From assembly GCA_035451285.1 (NCBI GenBank), contig DAOTOJ010000003.1, positions 1 to 59,186 on the forward strand: DNA of 59,186 nt, read 5' to 3'. Shown one piece after another: positions 43,293-52,139 of the stretch. A model generated the notes under the pieces. The model made no database searches, was not told the DNA's origin, and was given only the letters and a program-made list of their open reading frames with translations. Position 1 is the stretch's first letter. Every line of letters begins with the position of its first letter. The position numbers were made by a program, and so were the translations under genes. Source of the stretch: DAOTOJ01 sp035451285 (lineage in GTDB: Bacteria > Patescibacteriota > Minisyncoccia > UBA6257 > Brennerbacteraceae).

Positions 43293-44170
43293 TTTATTAT
43301 TTATTTGGCGAAGATGATTTTAGAAAAAGATTAAGAGTTAGAGAGCTAGAAAATAACTATTCAAAAAATAATTATCGAATTTTAAAATTCGAAGAAGAAA
43401 ACCTTGCTGATTTCGAAAAAGACTTAAAAGCTAATTCTTTGTTTGATAATCATAAAGTTTATTTAGTTTCAGATAGTTCTTCTATTTTGGAATTTTTAAA
43501 AATCAATAAATTGTTTCCTTTTTTTGAAGGCGATCTAAATATTTTAATTTTAAAATTTCAAAATCAAGATAAAAGTTTAAAGAGGTTGGCGAATATCAAA
43601 ATTATTTTTGAAGAATTCGAATTATTAAGTAATTTAGAATCGGAAAAATGGCTTAAAAATTATAGCCAATCTTTAAAAATCGAAATTTCCAACACTCAGC
43701 TTAAAAAATTACTAACACTCTTTGGCAACAATTTAGAATTAATAGCTAATGAACTTTTTAAATTATCACTTTATCAACCATTATCAAAAATAACTGACAA
43801 TGATTTTCAAAAGGTTATTACTAGCTATAAAGAATTTAATTATTTTAATTGGTTAAAAGCTGTTTTTAACAAAGATTTGATAAAAGTTATTGGTTTTGAA
43901 GAAGATGAGGCCGCTAGCAATTTGGTTGGTTTGTTTAATGCTTTGGAAAAATTAGTTATTTTAAAATCTTTTAAGGATCGAGAATTTTTAAAAAATGATA
44001 ACCGCTATTGGTTGAATAATCTTAAATTGATGGGCCGAAGTCTTGATAAAGAAGAAATTGAAAACTGGTTGGATTTTTTAGTCAATGAATTTATTTTAGT
44101 TTATAAAAGAAAAATAACCCCCCAAGAGGTTTTGGAAAGATTTATTTTTTTGAAATTGGTAACTTCTTAG
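43289..44170 (+). CDS. holA: DNA polymerase III delta subunit
   Basis: The 293-residue protein fits HolA. It begins MIYYLFGEDDFRKRLRVREL (the usual YLlyG-D-f), has a degenerate AAA+ fold without Walker A, FDNHKVYLVSDSSS, and the domain II/III pattern LKKLLTLFGNNLELIANELFKLSLY. Delta opens the sliding clamp as part of the clamp loader. It overlaps the DUF5654-like gene by 4 bases and converges on rpsT with a 29-base overlap. Similarity in this family is low, but pattern and position agree. Confidence 0.85.
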   Translation: MIYYLFGEDDFRKRLRVRELENNYSKNNYRILKFEEENLADFEKDLKANSLFDNHKVYLVSDSSSILEFLKINKLFPFFEGDLNILILKFQNQDKSLKRLANIKIIFEEFELLSNLESEKWLKNYSQSLKIEISNTQLKKLLTLFGNNLELIANELFKLSLYQPLSKITDNDFQKVITSYKEFNYFNWLKAVFNKDLIKVIGFEEDEAASNLVGLFNALEKLVILKSFKDREFLKNDNRYWLNNLKLMGRSLDKEEIENWLDFLVNEFILVYKRKITPQEVLERFIFLKLVTS

Positions 44171-44408
44171 ATAATTTACTTTTTAGCCTATTAGCTTTAT
44201 TTTTCTTAATAACTTTTGTTTTTTGAGCTTTATCTAGGGCTTTATAAACCTGAGAAAGTTTTTGAAGAGCTTCTTGGTCATTACCTGTTTCCACTGCTTT
44301 TAGGTAATTTTTTTTGCTAATTCTAATATCATTCTTTTTTTTAAGATTTCTTTTTTGTCTTTTCAAGCTTTGTCTTAAGGCCTTTTTTGCTGATTTGATT
44401 TTTGGCAT
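44142..44408 (-). CDS. rpsT: 30S ribosomal protein S20
   Basis: The 88-residue basic helical protein has the S20 features: MPKIKSAKKALRQSLKRQKRNLKKK, a central Lys-rich helix (IRISKKNYLKAVETGNDQEA), QKLSQVYKALDKAQKTKVIKKNKANRLKSKLSKKL. S20 binds the 5' domain of 16S rRNA. On the minus strand a TATAAT box (plus positions 44421-44426) lies 12 bases upstream of the ATG. Its 3' end overlaps the convergent holA by 29 bases. holA/rpsT proximity is common in bacteria. Confidence 0.94.
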   Translation of the reverse strand: MPKIKSAKKALRQSLKRQKRNLKKKNDIRISKKNYLKAVETGNDQEALQKLSQVYKALDKAQKTKVIKKNKANRLKSKLSKKLPISKK

Positions 44409-44518
44409 ATAATTTAATTGATTATAATTTAAATTTTTTTAAAAATCAATAAACTATTATTATCATCAGCATATATAAGCTATTAGCCGGCAATGATTAT
44501 GGAAGTTAATATTTAAAG

Positions 44519-44527
44519 TGTTATAAT
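44519..44527 (+). promoter_or_regulatory. Extended -10 promoter (TGTTATAAT) of the genome-maintenance operon
   Basis: TGT plus TATAAT ends 16 bases before the ruvA ATG at 44544. No clear -35 at 16-18 bases, which suits an extended -10. It may drive all eight genes from ruvA to the MGMT-family gene. Confidence 0.55.
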
Positions 44528-44543
44528 AAGATAATAAAAACTT

Positions 44544-45122
44544 ATGTTTTTTTATTTAGTAGCCACCGTAAAGGATAAGAAAGAAAATAGTTTGATTGTT
44601 GATAAAAACGGTTTTGGTTTTGAAATTTTTGTTTCTAAGACTAACTTGGGAACCATTAAAATAAATTCTAAAATAAAACTTTTTATAATTTCTAAATTGA
44701 ACCAAGATGGTTTTAATGAATTTTACGGGTTTAAAACTGAAAAAGAAAAAAGAGTTTTCGAACTTCTGATTTCGGTTGATAAAATTGGCCCTAAAACTGC
44801 TTTAAACATTTTATCAAGTAGTGGATTAGATAAGATTATTTCAGCTATTAAGTTTGAAAAAAGCGAATTTTTGTCTCAGCTTACTGGATTGTCTATAAAA
44901 ACTTCTCAAAAAATTGTTATTGAGCTTAGTAAAAAGATAAAACAATTAGATAAATCTTCGAAAATTATTAATGATGAATCAGATTTAGAAGAAACCTTAA
45001 TTTCTTTAGGCTTTAAAAAGCAAGACGTTAGAAAAACTTTAGATAAATTAACTTTTAAAAAGAACGCCTCTTTTCAAGATAAAATTAAATTAGCTTTAAA
45101 AGCTTTATATGCTAAAATATAG
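44544..45122 (+). CDS. ruvA: Holliday junction DNA-binding protein RuvA
   Basis: The 192-residue protein has an OB-fold N-terminus (VDKNGFGFEIFVSKTNL, LNQDGFNEFYGFKTEKEKRVFELLISV), the two helix-hairpin-helix motifs (KIGPKTALNILSSSG, LTGLSIKTSQKIVIELSKKIK) and the C-terminal domain that touches RuvB (EETLISLGFKKQDVRKTLDKL). It binds four-way junctions and targets RuvB. It heads a tightly packed operon and overlaps the Nudix gene by 14 bases. Confidence 0.95.
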   Translation: MFFYLVATVKDKKENSLIVDKNGFGFEIFVSKTNLGTIKINSKIKLFIISKLNQDGFNEFYGFKTEKEKRVFELLISVDKIGPKTALNILSSSGLDKIISAIKFEKSEFLSQLTGLSIKTSQKIVIELSKKIKQLDKSSKIINDESDLEETLISLGFKKQDVRKTLDKLTFKKNASFQDKIKLALKALYAKI

Positions 45123-45585
45123 TGCCGGTCTTTTAATGTATAAAATAAAAGATAATCAACTTTTCGTTTTTTTAATTCATCCTGGAGGACCGTTTTTTAA
45201 AAATAAAGATAGCGGTTTTTGGTCTATCCCTAAAGGGGAATTGGAAGAAAATGAAAATAAGTTTCAAGCCGCAATAAGAGAGTTTAAAGAAGAAACTGGC
45301 ATTGAAATTGACGAAAAAAGCATTGATTTTTTTGATTTAGGTTTTATCCAACAAAAAAACAATAAAATAATTTATACCTGGGCTTTTGAATCAAAAAATG
45401 ATGAGAAATTTAGGCGTAGCAATCTTATTAAAATCAAAGATCTAAATTTTCAGTTTCCAGAGGTTGATAAAGGACAATTTTTTACAATCGAGGAAGCTAA
45501 AAATAAAATAAAACCAGAGCAGTTTATTTTTATTGAAAGACTTATTGAAATTCTTAATAAAAAAAATTATGCGAATATTAGCTGA
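45109..45585 (+). CDS. Nudix hydrolase
   Basis: The 158-residue protein has a full Nudix box: G-ELEEN-E-NKFQAAI-REFKEETGI (GX5EX7REUXEEXGU, about residues 45-67). It is preceded by the GFWSIPKGE strand seen in diadenosine tetraphosphatase-like and DUF-type Nudix enzymes. Such enzymes cleave nucleoside diphosphates linked to X, including oxidised nucleotides or dinucleotide polyphosphates. The SAGLLMYK...FLIHPGGPFF start resembles the subfamily annotated as NTP pyrophosphohydrolase. In this operon it may clean the nucleotide pool. It overlaps ruvA by 14 bases and the EndoQ-like gene by 17 bases. Confidence 0.9.
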   Translation: MLKYSAGLLMYKIKDNQLFVFLIHPGGPFFKNKDSGFWSIPKGELEENENKFQAAIREFKEETGIEIDEKSIDFFDLGFIQQKNNKIIYTWAFESKNDEKFRRSNLIKIKDLNFQFPEVDKGQFFTIEEAKNKIKPEQFIFIERLIEILNKKNYANIS

Positions 45586-46864
45586 TTTTCATATTCATTC
45601 TAGATTTTCGCGAGCGACTTCGCAGGCAATAACTGTTGAAAATCTAGCAAAATGGGCAAAAATTAAAGGGATTAACATTGTTGGAACAGGCGATTTTACT
45701 CACCCTCAATGGCTTAAGGAATTAAAAGAGAACTTAGTGCCAGCTGAAAGAGGTCTTTATGTTTATAAAAACGATGAAGAGCTTTTAAAAAATAATAACC
45801 AACTAAATAATAAGGTTACTAGATTTGTTTTAACCGCTGAAACAAGTCACATCTATACTAAAAATAATCGAGGAAGAAGAATTCATCTTTTAGTTTTAGT
45901 GCCTTCTTTTGAAACGGTTGATAAAATAAATACCGAACTTTCTTGGACTAGCAATCTTTCTTCAGATGGTAGACCAATTTTAGGTATGAATATTATTGAT
46001 TTTACTAAGTTGATATTAACTAGTGATGAAAATTGTTTAATTATTCCAGCTCATATTTGGACTCCTTGGTATTCTATTTTTGGTTCAATGAGTGGTTTTG
46101 ATTCCTTGGAAGAAGCTTTTGAAGAAATGGCCCCATATATTTTTGCAATTGAAACTGGTTTAAGTTCCGATCCTTTAATGAATTGGAGATTATCAAATCT
46201 CGATAAAGTTTATTTGGTTTCAAATTCTGACGCCCATTCTTTAGAAAAAATAGCCCGAGAAGCAAATGTTTTTGAATTAGAAAAGTTGGATTATTTTGAA
46301 ATTTTAGGCGCTCTTAAAGACCGATCTTTTAGAAATCAAAATAAGTCAAGATTAATAGAAACTTTGGAATTTTATCCAGAAGAAGGGAAATATCATTTTG
46401 ATGGACATCGGTTATGTAATATTAGTTTTTCTCCAAAAGAAACCAAGGCTCATAACGGAATTTGTCCGGTATGTAATAAACCTTTAACTATTGGGGTTTT
46501 AAATAGAGTTGAAGCTTTGGCTGATAGAGAGGAGGGTTTTATTCCTGAAAACGCTATTCCCTTTAAAAGTCTAATTCCTCTTGAAGAAATTATTGCCCAA
46601 TCCTTAAAGGTTAATTCTAAAACTAAAAAAGTTTCTGAAATTTATTTTGGGTTATGCGAAAAATTTAATGGAGAATTGAATATTTTATTAAACTTAGATC
46701 TTAAAGAATTAGAAAATGAGGGTTATTATGATTTAGCTTTGGGAATTAATAAAATGAGAAAAGGGGAAGTTATTAAAATCCCGGGTTATGATGGAGAATA
46801 CGGCAAAATAAAAGTTTTTGAAGAAAATTTTGAAACCAAAACCCCCCAAACTTCTTTATTTTAA
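45569..46864 (+). CDS. EndoQ-family PHP-domain DNA repair endonuclease
   Basis: I place the start at the ATG at 45569, giving MRILADFHIHSRFSRATSQA; an upstream ATG at 45533 adds an unrelated leader. This 431-residue protein has a PHP metal site (ADFHIHSRFS, VGTGDFTHPQWL, LTAETSHIY, IPAHIWTPWYSIFGSMSGFDSLEE, SNSDAHSLEKIAREANVF). A Cys4-type zinc motif lies near 285-305 (HRLCNISFSP...GICPVCNKPL), with VLNRVEALADRE. That arrangement is characteristic of EndoQ (TIGR00375-like). EndoQ nicks DNA 5' of deoxyuridine, hypoxanthine, xanthine and AP sites. It is best known from archaea and a few bacteria. Confidence 0.88.
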   Translation: MRILADFHIHSRFSRATSQAITVENLAKWAKIKGINIVGTGDFTHPQWLKELKENLVPAERGLYVYKNDEELLKNNNQLNNKVTRFVLTAETSHIYTKNNRGRRIHLLVLVPSFETVDKINTELSWTSNLSSDGRPILGMNIIDFTKLILTSDENCLIIPAHIWTPWYSIFGSMSGFDSLEEAFEEMAPYIFAIETGLSSDPLMNWRLSNLDKVYLVSNSDAHSLEKIAREANVFELEKLDYFEILGALKDRSFRNQNKSRLIETLEFYPEEGKYHFDGHRLCNISFSPKETKAHNGICPVCNKPLTIGVLNRVEALADREEGFIPENAIPFKSLIPLEEIIAQSLKVNSKTKKVSEIYFGLCEKFNGELNILLNLDLKELENEGYYDLALGINKMRKGEVIKIPGYDGEYGKIKVFEENFETKTPQTSLF

Positions 46865-46865
46865 T

Positions 46866-47201
46866 ATGATTAAAGTAATTGTTTTATTTTTTTTAAACGA
46901 TTTCAAATTTTTATTAAATGATTGGTTTATCGCTAAGCCTAAAGCGATTCTGAATTTGTTAATCGAGCTTATTAAAGATCTAGATAAAAATTTTGCCGTG
47001 GCTCTTAACTTAAAATTAATAGCCAAACCGCTTTATAAAGATTATTCGCTAATTGGCAGGATTATTGGTCCAATTTTTAGATTTTTTAGAGTACTTATTG
47101 GAGGGGCAATTTATTTATTTATAACTTTGATTTTTCTATTAATAATTTTAGCCTGGGTTTTAATTTTGCCATTTATTATTTATCAAGCTTTGAATTTATG
47201 A
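46866..47201 (+). CDS. Small membrane protein paired with the Clp-like ATPase
   Basis: The start is taken at ATG 46866, 1 base after the EndoQ stop; a longer frame from 46818 would overlap EndoQ by 47 bases. The 111-residue protein has an amphipathic, Lys-rich N-terminal half (FLLNDWFIAKPKAILNLLIELIKDLDKNFAVALNLK). A long hydrophobic region follows (about 75-105, LIGGAIYLFITLIFLLIILAWVLILPFII). I know no family. It overlaps the Clp-like gene by 4 bases, and that protein also has N-terminal membrane helices, so the two may form a membrane complex. That is inference. Confidence 0.72.
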   Translation: MIKVIVLFFLNDFKFLLNDWFIAKPKAILNLLIELIKDLDKNFAVALNLKLIAKPLYKDYSLIGRIIGPIFRFFRVLIGGAIYLFITLIFLLIILAWVLILPFIIYQALNL

Positions 47202-49723
47202 ATAACTTAATTTTTAATAAAGATTATTACCATTTATCATATTTTGAAAGATTGATAACTAAAATAGTAATTCTAGTGGTTTTTATAATTCTTATTATTT
47301 TGATTTTAATTTTATGGAGTTCCAATTCTAAAAATTTAAACTATTTGGCTTTATTTATTTTAATTTTTATTGGGGAGTCGTTTTTTAAAATTAAAAATGG
47401 AGAGAAAATAATTACCAGCGGGATTCTTAAAAAACTACAGCAAAATGAAATTATTAAAGTAAACGAATTCTTACCCTATAATAGTTTTCGTATTTTAGAT
47501 AAATCTTTAAGTTATTCACAAATCAATAATTTAAACGACCCTAGTTTTTATTTGATCATTCTTTCTTTAAAAGAAAAAATAATTTCTAAAATTTTTAAAA
47601 AATTAGAAATAGACAAAGACGAATTTGCTAAAAAAATAACCGAGAAAATGAAATTATCTAGAAATAATGCCTCTCTTGATATTTCAATATCGAACAAAAC
47701 TAGAATTGAAATTGAACTTGAAAAAATTGTTTTAGATTCGTTTTTAAAAGCTGTTGAATTAAATGCCAAGAATATTACAATTGAAGCTTTGTTTTTGGCA
47801 GCTATTTCTTTGAAAGAAAGTGAGTTGAGCGATATTTTTAGTTTTTATCAGCTAGGTGTTTTTGATTTTAAAAATGCTATTTTTAGAGAAAAACTAGAAA
47901 CTAAATTGGGTAAGAAAGCTTTAAAAAGAAAAGGGGAAATTTCGGTAGCCAAAAAAGAGATAAGGGTAAACCGTTCGTGGACATCGCGTCCAACCCCAGA
48001 ATTAGATAAAATAAGTGAAGACCTAACAGAATTAGCAAAAAAGAAAGAAATTGGATTTCTAGTTGGGCATTTTGAAGAATATCAAGCTTTGATAAATATT
48101 TTAGCGCGGGCTAGTAGAAACAATGTAATTTTAGTTGGCGAGGAAGATATTGGTAAAAATACCGTTATTGAACATTTGGCTTTACAAATTTTGAACGACC
48201 AAGTTCCTGAGAAGTTATTCGATAAACGATTAGTTAGAATTGATTTGACCAGATTATTTTCAAATAATAAAAATTCTTACGATCTTCAACAGAATATTAA
48301 AGAAATTATTTCTGAAATTGAATTAGCCGGAAATATTATTTTATATTTTCCAGATATTCACAATTTAGAAACTTCGGTTATTGAAGGGTTCAACATTTTT
48401 AATGGATTTATAGAGTTATTTGAAGGTGATTTTTGTCCAGTTATTGGCACTACAACTTTAAAGCTTTATAGACAAATTATTGAAACTAATCAGAAATTTG
48501 TAGAACTTTTTGAAAAAGTTGAAGCTAAAGAGTTAACCTTTCAAGAAACCATAGAGCTTTTGATATATGAGAGTTATTTTTTGGAAAATAGCTATAAAAT
48601 AACAATTACTTACCCGGCGCTTAAAAAGATAGTCGAATTATCAGAAAGATATTTGCATAATAAACCTTTATCAAGGGTTTCTTTAGATTTATTAGAAGAA
48701 GCAGTTTTTGAAGCAAGCCAGAAAAAATTAAGAATTTTAAATACCGAAGAAATAATTAATCTTGTTTTCAGAAAAACAAAAATTCCCATTGGCAAAATTG
48801 AAGTTAAAGAAAGGGAAATTCTTTTGAATTTGGAAGATAAAATTCACCAAAGATTGATAGACCAAGAGCAGGCGGTTATAGCTGTTAGTAATGCCTTAAG
48901 GCAATACCGGGCTGGTTTAGCAGAGGAAAAAGGCCCAATAGCTTCATTTTTGTTTGTAGGCCCAACTGGTGTTGGAAAAACAGAGTTGTCAAAAGCCTTA
49001 GCTGAAATTTATTTTTCTTCTGAAAATAATATGATTAGATTTGATATGGGGCAATATCAAACTATTGATTCAATAGTTAATTTTTTGGGTTCTCCAGACG
49101 GTCAAATTGCTGGAGAACTTACTGAAAAAATCAAAAGCAAACCATTTTCTTTAGTTCTATTTGATGAATTTGAAAAAGCTAATCCTAAAATTTTAGATAT
49201 TTTCTTACCATTATTAGACGAAGGATATGTGACAGATAATCTAGGTCAAAGAATTGATTTTTCAAATACTATTATAATCTGTACTTCGAATGCTCATTCG
49301 GAATTTATTAAGCAGCAAATTGAGCAAAATAGAAATATTTCTGATTTTGAAGAAGAATTAAAAAGAAAACTAACTGATTATTTCAAAGTTGAACTATTGA
49401 ATCGTTTTTCAATGGTGATTGCTTTTAAGGAATTAACTAAAATAGAAATTTCTCAAATTGCTGATTTAAAACTTAAAAAATTAAAAAATCAGATTTTCCA
49501 AACCCAAAAGATAAATTTAGAATATTCCAAAGAGGTTAGTAGCTTTTTAGCTGAACTTGGCTATAATCCAATATTTGGAGCTAGGCCTTTAGATGGAATT
49601 ATTTCTAGCCAGATAAAAGATTTTCTTTCGAAAGAAATTTTAAGGGGAAATATTAAAGAGGGTGACAGAGTAAAAATTTCAATAGTTAATTCCCAAATAA
49701 GTTTTGAAAAAATTGACAATTAA
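47198..49723 (+). CDS. Membrane-anchored Clp-type AAA+ ATPase with degenerate first ATPase domain
   Basis: The 841-residue protein begins with two transmembrane helices (about 21-43 and 50-63), then a Clp-N-like helical region (about 110-220) and two AAA+ modules. D1 has a broken Walker A (VGEEDIGKN, near 314; Asn replaces Ser/Thr) and Walker B (ILYFPDIH instead of ILFIDEIH). D2 has intact Walker A (VGPTGVGKTELSK, near 587), Walker B (LVLFDEFEKA), sensor ICTSN and sensor 2 GARPL. The D2 pore loop reads DGQIAGE where ClpA/B/C have GYVG. The relationship to ClpC is clear, but unfoldase activity is doubtful. It lies in the genome-maintenance operon. Confidence 0.88.
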   Translation: MNNLIFNKDYYHLSYFERLITKIVILVVFIILIILILILWSSNSKNLNYLALFILIFIGESFFKIKNGEKIITSGILKKLQQNEIIKVNEFLPYNSFRILDKSLSYSQINNLNDPSFYLIILSLKEKIISKIFKKLEIDKDEFAKKITEKMKLSRNNASLDISISNKTRIEIELEKIVLDSFLKAVELNAKNITIEALFLAAISLKESELSDIFSFYQLGVFDFKNAIFREKLETKLGKKALKRKGEISVAKKEIRVNRSWTSRPTPELDKISEDLTELAKKKEIGFLVGHFEEYQALINILARASRNNVILVGEEDIGKNTVIEHLALQILNDQVPEKLFDKRLVRIDLTRLFSNNKNSYDLQQNIKEIISEIELAGNIILYFPDIHNLETSVIEGFNIFNGFIELFEGDFCPVIGTTTLKLYRQIIETNQKFVELFEKVEAKELTFQETIELLIYESYFLENSYKITITYPALKKIVELSERYLHNKPLSRVSLDLLEEAVFEASQKKLRILNTEEIINLVFRKTKIPIGKIEVKEREILLNLEDKIHQRLIDQEQAVIAVSNALRQYRAGLAEEKGPIASFLFVGPTGVGKTELSKALAEIYFSSENNMIRFDMGQYQTIDSIVNFLGSPDGQIAGELTEKIKSKPFSLVLFDEFEKANPKILDIFLPLLDEGYVTDNLGQRIDFSNTIIICTSNAHSEFIKQQIEQNRNISDFEEELKRKLTDYFKVELLNRFSMVIAFKELTKIEISQIADLKLKKLKNQIFQTQKINLEYSKEVSSFLAELGYNPIFGARPLDGIISSQIKDFLSKEILRGNIKEGDRVKISIVNSQISFEKIDN

Positions 49724-49740
49724 ATTATTAAACGCCTGAT

Positions 49741-51474
49741 ATGATTAATAGTCGAATTGCTGAAATTTTTAGATCAATAGCAATGTATTTAGACGCAAAA
49801 GGAGTCGAATTTAAGCCTCGAGCTTATCAGAAGGCAGCTCAATCTTTGGAAACTTTAGAAAAAGATTTAAAAGAAATTTATAAGGAAGGTGGTTTAAAGG
49901 CTTTAGCTGAGATTCCGGGAGTTGGTAAATCTCTAGCTTCTAAAATTAAAGAATATTTAGAAACTGGCCAAATAGCTGAATACGAAAATTTAAAAAAAGA
50001 ATTACCAGTTGATATGGAAGAATTAGCTAAAATTGAAGGTTTGGGGCCAAAAACAATTTTTATTCTTTACGAGAAACTAAAAATTAAAAATATTTCAGAT
50101 TTAGAAAGAGCTTTAGAGAAGCATCAAATTAGAAATCTTGAAGGATTTGGCGAAAAAAGTGAAGAAAATTTAGAATTAGCTTTGGAATTTTTTAAAAAAT
50201 CAGCTGGTAGATTTTTATTAGGAGAGATCTACGATGAGGCTTTAAAATTAAAGAACGACCTAGCTAAAGTTAAAGGAGTTTCTAAAATTGAAATAGCAGG
50301 CTCAATTAGAAGATTTAAAGAAACAATTGGCGACATTGATATTTTAGCAGTTAGTAGTAACCCTATAGAATTAATGAACCGTTTTATTTCTTTGGAAAAT
50401 GTAGCTGAAGTTTATATGAAAGGGAAAACTAAATCAGCTCTAAGATTAATTAAGGGTATTGATGTTGATTTAAGGATTGTTCCTTTAAAAAGTTGGGGGA
50501 GTGCTTTAAATTATTTTACTGGTTCAAAAGAACATAATATTGCTTTAAGGGAAATTGCCAAAAGCAAAGGTTTAAAATTAAACGAATACGGTCTTTTTAA
50601 AATAAAAAATAACCAGGAAATTCAAATAGCTGGCGAAACTGAAAAGGAATTATACTTCGCTTTAAAAATGAATTACATTGAGCCAGAAATGAGAGAAAAT
50701 ACCGGAGAAATTGAATTGGCCTTAGCTCACCGCTTGCCAAAGCTTGTAAAATTAGAAGATATTAAAGGCGATTTACAAGTTCATAGCAATTGGTCAGATG
50801 GCAAATTTTCTATGGAAGAAATGGTCGAACAAGCTTTAAAACTTAATTACCAATATCTTCTCTTTACAGACCATAGCAAAAGCTTGGGAATAGCTAACGG
50901 CATGAATGAAGAAAAGGTTTTAAAACAGATGTCTTTTATTGATAAATTAAATCAAAAATATCGCGGTAAAATTAAAATTTTAAAAGGCATTGAATTAAAT
51001 ATTTTAAAAGATGGCCGAGTCGATATTTCTGATAAAATTTTAGAAAAATTAGATATTGTTGGCGCTTCTATTCATAGTTATTTTAGAATGACTAAAAATG
51101 AAATGACTAATAGAATAAAAAAGGCAATGGCTAATAAAAATATAGATATTATTTTTCATCCAACAGGAAGACTATTATTACAAAGAGAAGCTTATGAAGT
51201 TGATATGGAAGAATTATTCAAATATGCTCAGAAAACTAAAACCATTTTTGAAATTAACGCTTCTTATGAGAGATTGGATTTATCTGATAACCTAATTAGG
51301 TTAGGTTCAATTTATAATGTTTTATTTTCTTTAGGAACCGACAGCCATTATTTAAAACAATTAAATAATATGATTTTTGGAGTAGGACAAGCAAGAAGGG
51401 GTTGGCTTTCAAAAGAAAAAGTGATAAATTCTAAAAACAGTAAAGAATTAATTGATTTTATAGAAAATAAATGA
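49741..51474 (+). CDS. polX: DNA polymerase X with C-terminal PHP domain
   Basis: The 577-residue protein matches bacterial PolX. It has an N-terminal 8 kDa domain (RSIAMYLDAKGVEFKPRAYQKAAQ), helix-hairpin-helix motifs (IPGVGKSLASKIKEYL, IEGLGPKTIFILYEKL) and a polymerase palm with the nucleotidyltransferase GSIRRFKETIGDIDILAVS (catalytic Asp pair near 197-199) and a third Asp in IDVDLRIVP. The C-terminal PHP domain carries QVHSNWSDGKFSMEEM, FTDHSKSLGIANG, GIELNI, FHPTGR and LGTDSHYL. PolX fills short gaps; its PHP domain supplies 3'-5' exonuclease and AP-endonuclease activities in studied homologues. It pairs logically with EndoQ in the same operon. It overlaps the cyclase gene by 4 bases. 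Confidence 0.95.
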   Translation: MINSRIAEIFRSIAMYLDAKGVEFKPRAYQKAAQSLETLEKDLKEIYKEGGLKALAEIPGVGKSLASKIKEYLETGQIAEYENLKKELPVDMEELAKIEGLGPKTIFILYEKLKIKNISDLERALEKHQIRNLEGFGEKSEENLELALEFFKKSAGRFLLGEIYDEALKLKNDLAKVKGVSKIEIAGSIRRFKETIGDIDILAVSSNPIELMNRFISLENVAEVYMKGKTKSALRLIKGIDVDLRIVPLKSWGSALNYFTGSKEHNIALREIAKSKGLKLNEYGLFKIKNNQEIQIAGETEKELYFALKMNYIEPEMRENTGEIELALAHRLPKLVKLEDIKGDLQVHSNWSDGKFSMEEMVEQALKLNYQYLLFTDHSKSLGIANGMNEEKVLKQMSFIDKLNQKYRGKIKILKGIELNILKDGRVDISDKILEKLDIVGASIHSYFRMTKNEMTNRIKKAMANKNIDIIFHPTGRLLLQREAYEVDMEELFKYAQKTKTIFEINASYERLDLSDNLIRLGSIYNVLFSLGTDSHYLKQLNNMIFGVGQARRGWLSKEKVINSKNSKELIDFIENK

Positions 51475-52139
51475 CTAACCACAAATTACCTTTTGGAAAA
51501 TTAACTATTGGCAAAAATGCTCTAAGAATTCCTCAATACTTTTCTAAAGTTTTTAAAGGTAAAGAAAATAACATTGAGCGAGCCTTTAGGGATACTAAAG
51601 ATGAAAAAGAGTTACAAATAAAACTAAAAATTTTTGAAATTTTATTCAGGTTGAACAAAAGAAAAAAAGAACCATTTGGAATGTTAGTAATTTATAATTT
51701 TAAGGAAGAATGGTTTGATAAGTTTTGTTCTTTTCCAGATATCTCTCAAAATATTTTTAAAGATAAGAAATTAAATATTTTAAAAACCCCTTTAAATGAA
51801 GTCATCAATGCTTTTTCTTTAACTTCTGATTTTGATGGCGCAATTTTGATAAATAATAAAGGAACAGTTATAGCCTCAGGGGTATTTTTAGAGAATATTA
51901 AAGCCAAAGAAGTTGCTTTGACCCTTAATCCCTCTAAAGCTGAAGATTTATCAGCTGCTTTTGGTTTTAAAAAGAAGGTTCATACTAGACACTTAACAGC
52001 TATTGCTAGTTCTTATGTTTTAAAACATACCACTGTTTTTGTTATTTCCGAAGAAGACCGAAGTTTAAGAATTTTTGAAAAAGGTAGAATAATTTATTCA
52101 ACTATTAAGGGAGAAGCAAATTATGAAGCACAATCTTAA
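51471..52139 (+). CDS. DAC-domain protein, putative diadenylate (c-di-AMP) cyclase
   Basis: The 222-residue protein ends in a DisA_N/DAC domain: LTSDFDGAILINNKGTVIASGVFL (DGA motif near 122), then VHTRHLTAIASSYVLKHTTVFVISEEDRSLRIF. The canonical catalytic motif is RHR, usually in GTRHRAA; here it reads TRHLTA, so the second Arg is Leu. No transmembrane or HhH domain is present, so it is neither CdaA- nor full DisA-like. The N-terminal 100 residues (ERAFRDTKDEKELQIKLKIFEILFRLNKRKKEPFGMLVIY) resemble the soluble archaeal/DacZ-type layout. It overlaps polX by 4 bases and the MGMT gene by 17. Confidence 0.8.
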   Translation: MTNHKLPFGKLTIGKNALRIPQYFSKVFKGKENNIERAFRDTKDEKELQIKLKIFEILFRLNKRKKEPFGMLVIYNFKEEWFDKFCSFPDISQNIFKDKKLNILKTPLNEVINAFSLTSDFDGAILINNKGTVIASGVFLENIKAKEVALTLNPSKAEDLSAAFGFKKKVHTRHLTAIASSYVLKHTTVFVISEEDRSLRIFEKGRIIYSTIKGEANYEAQS

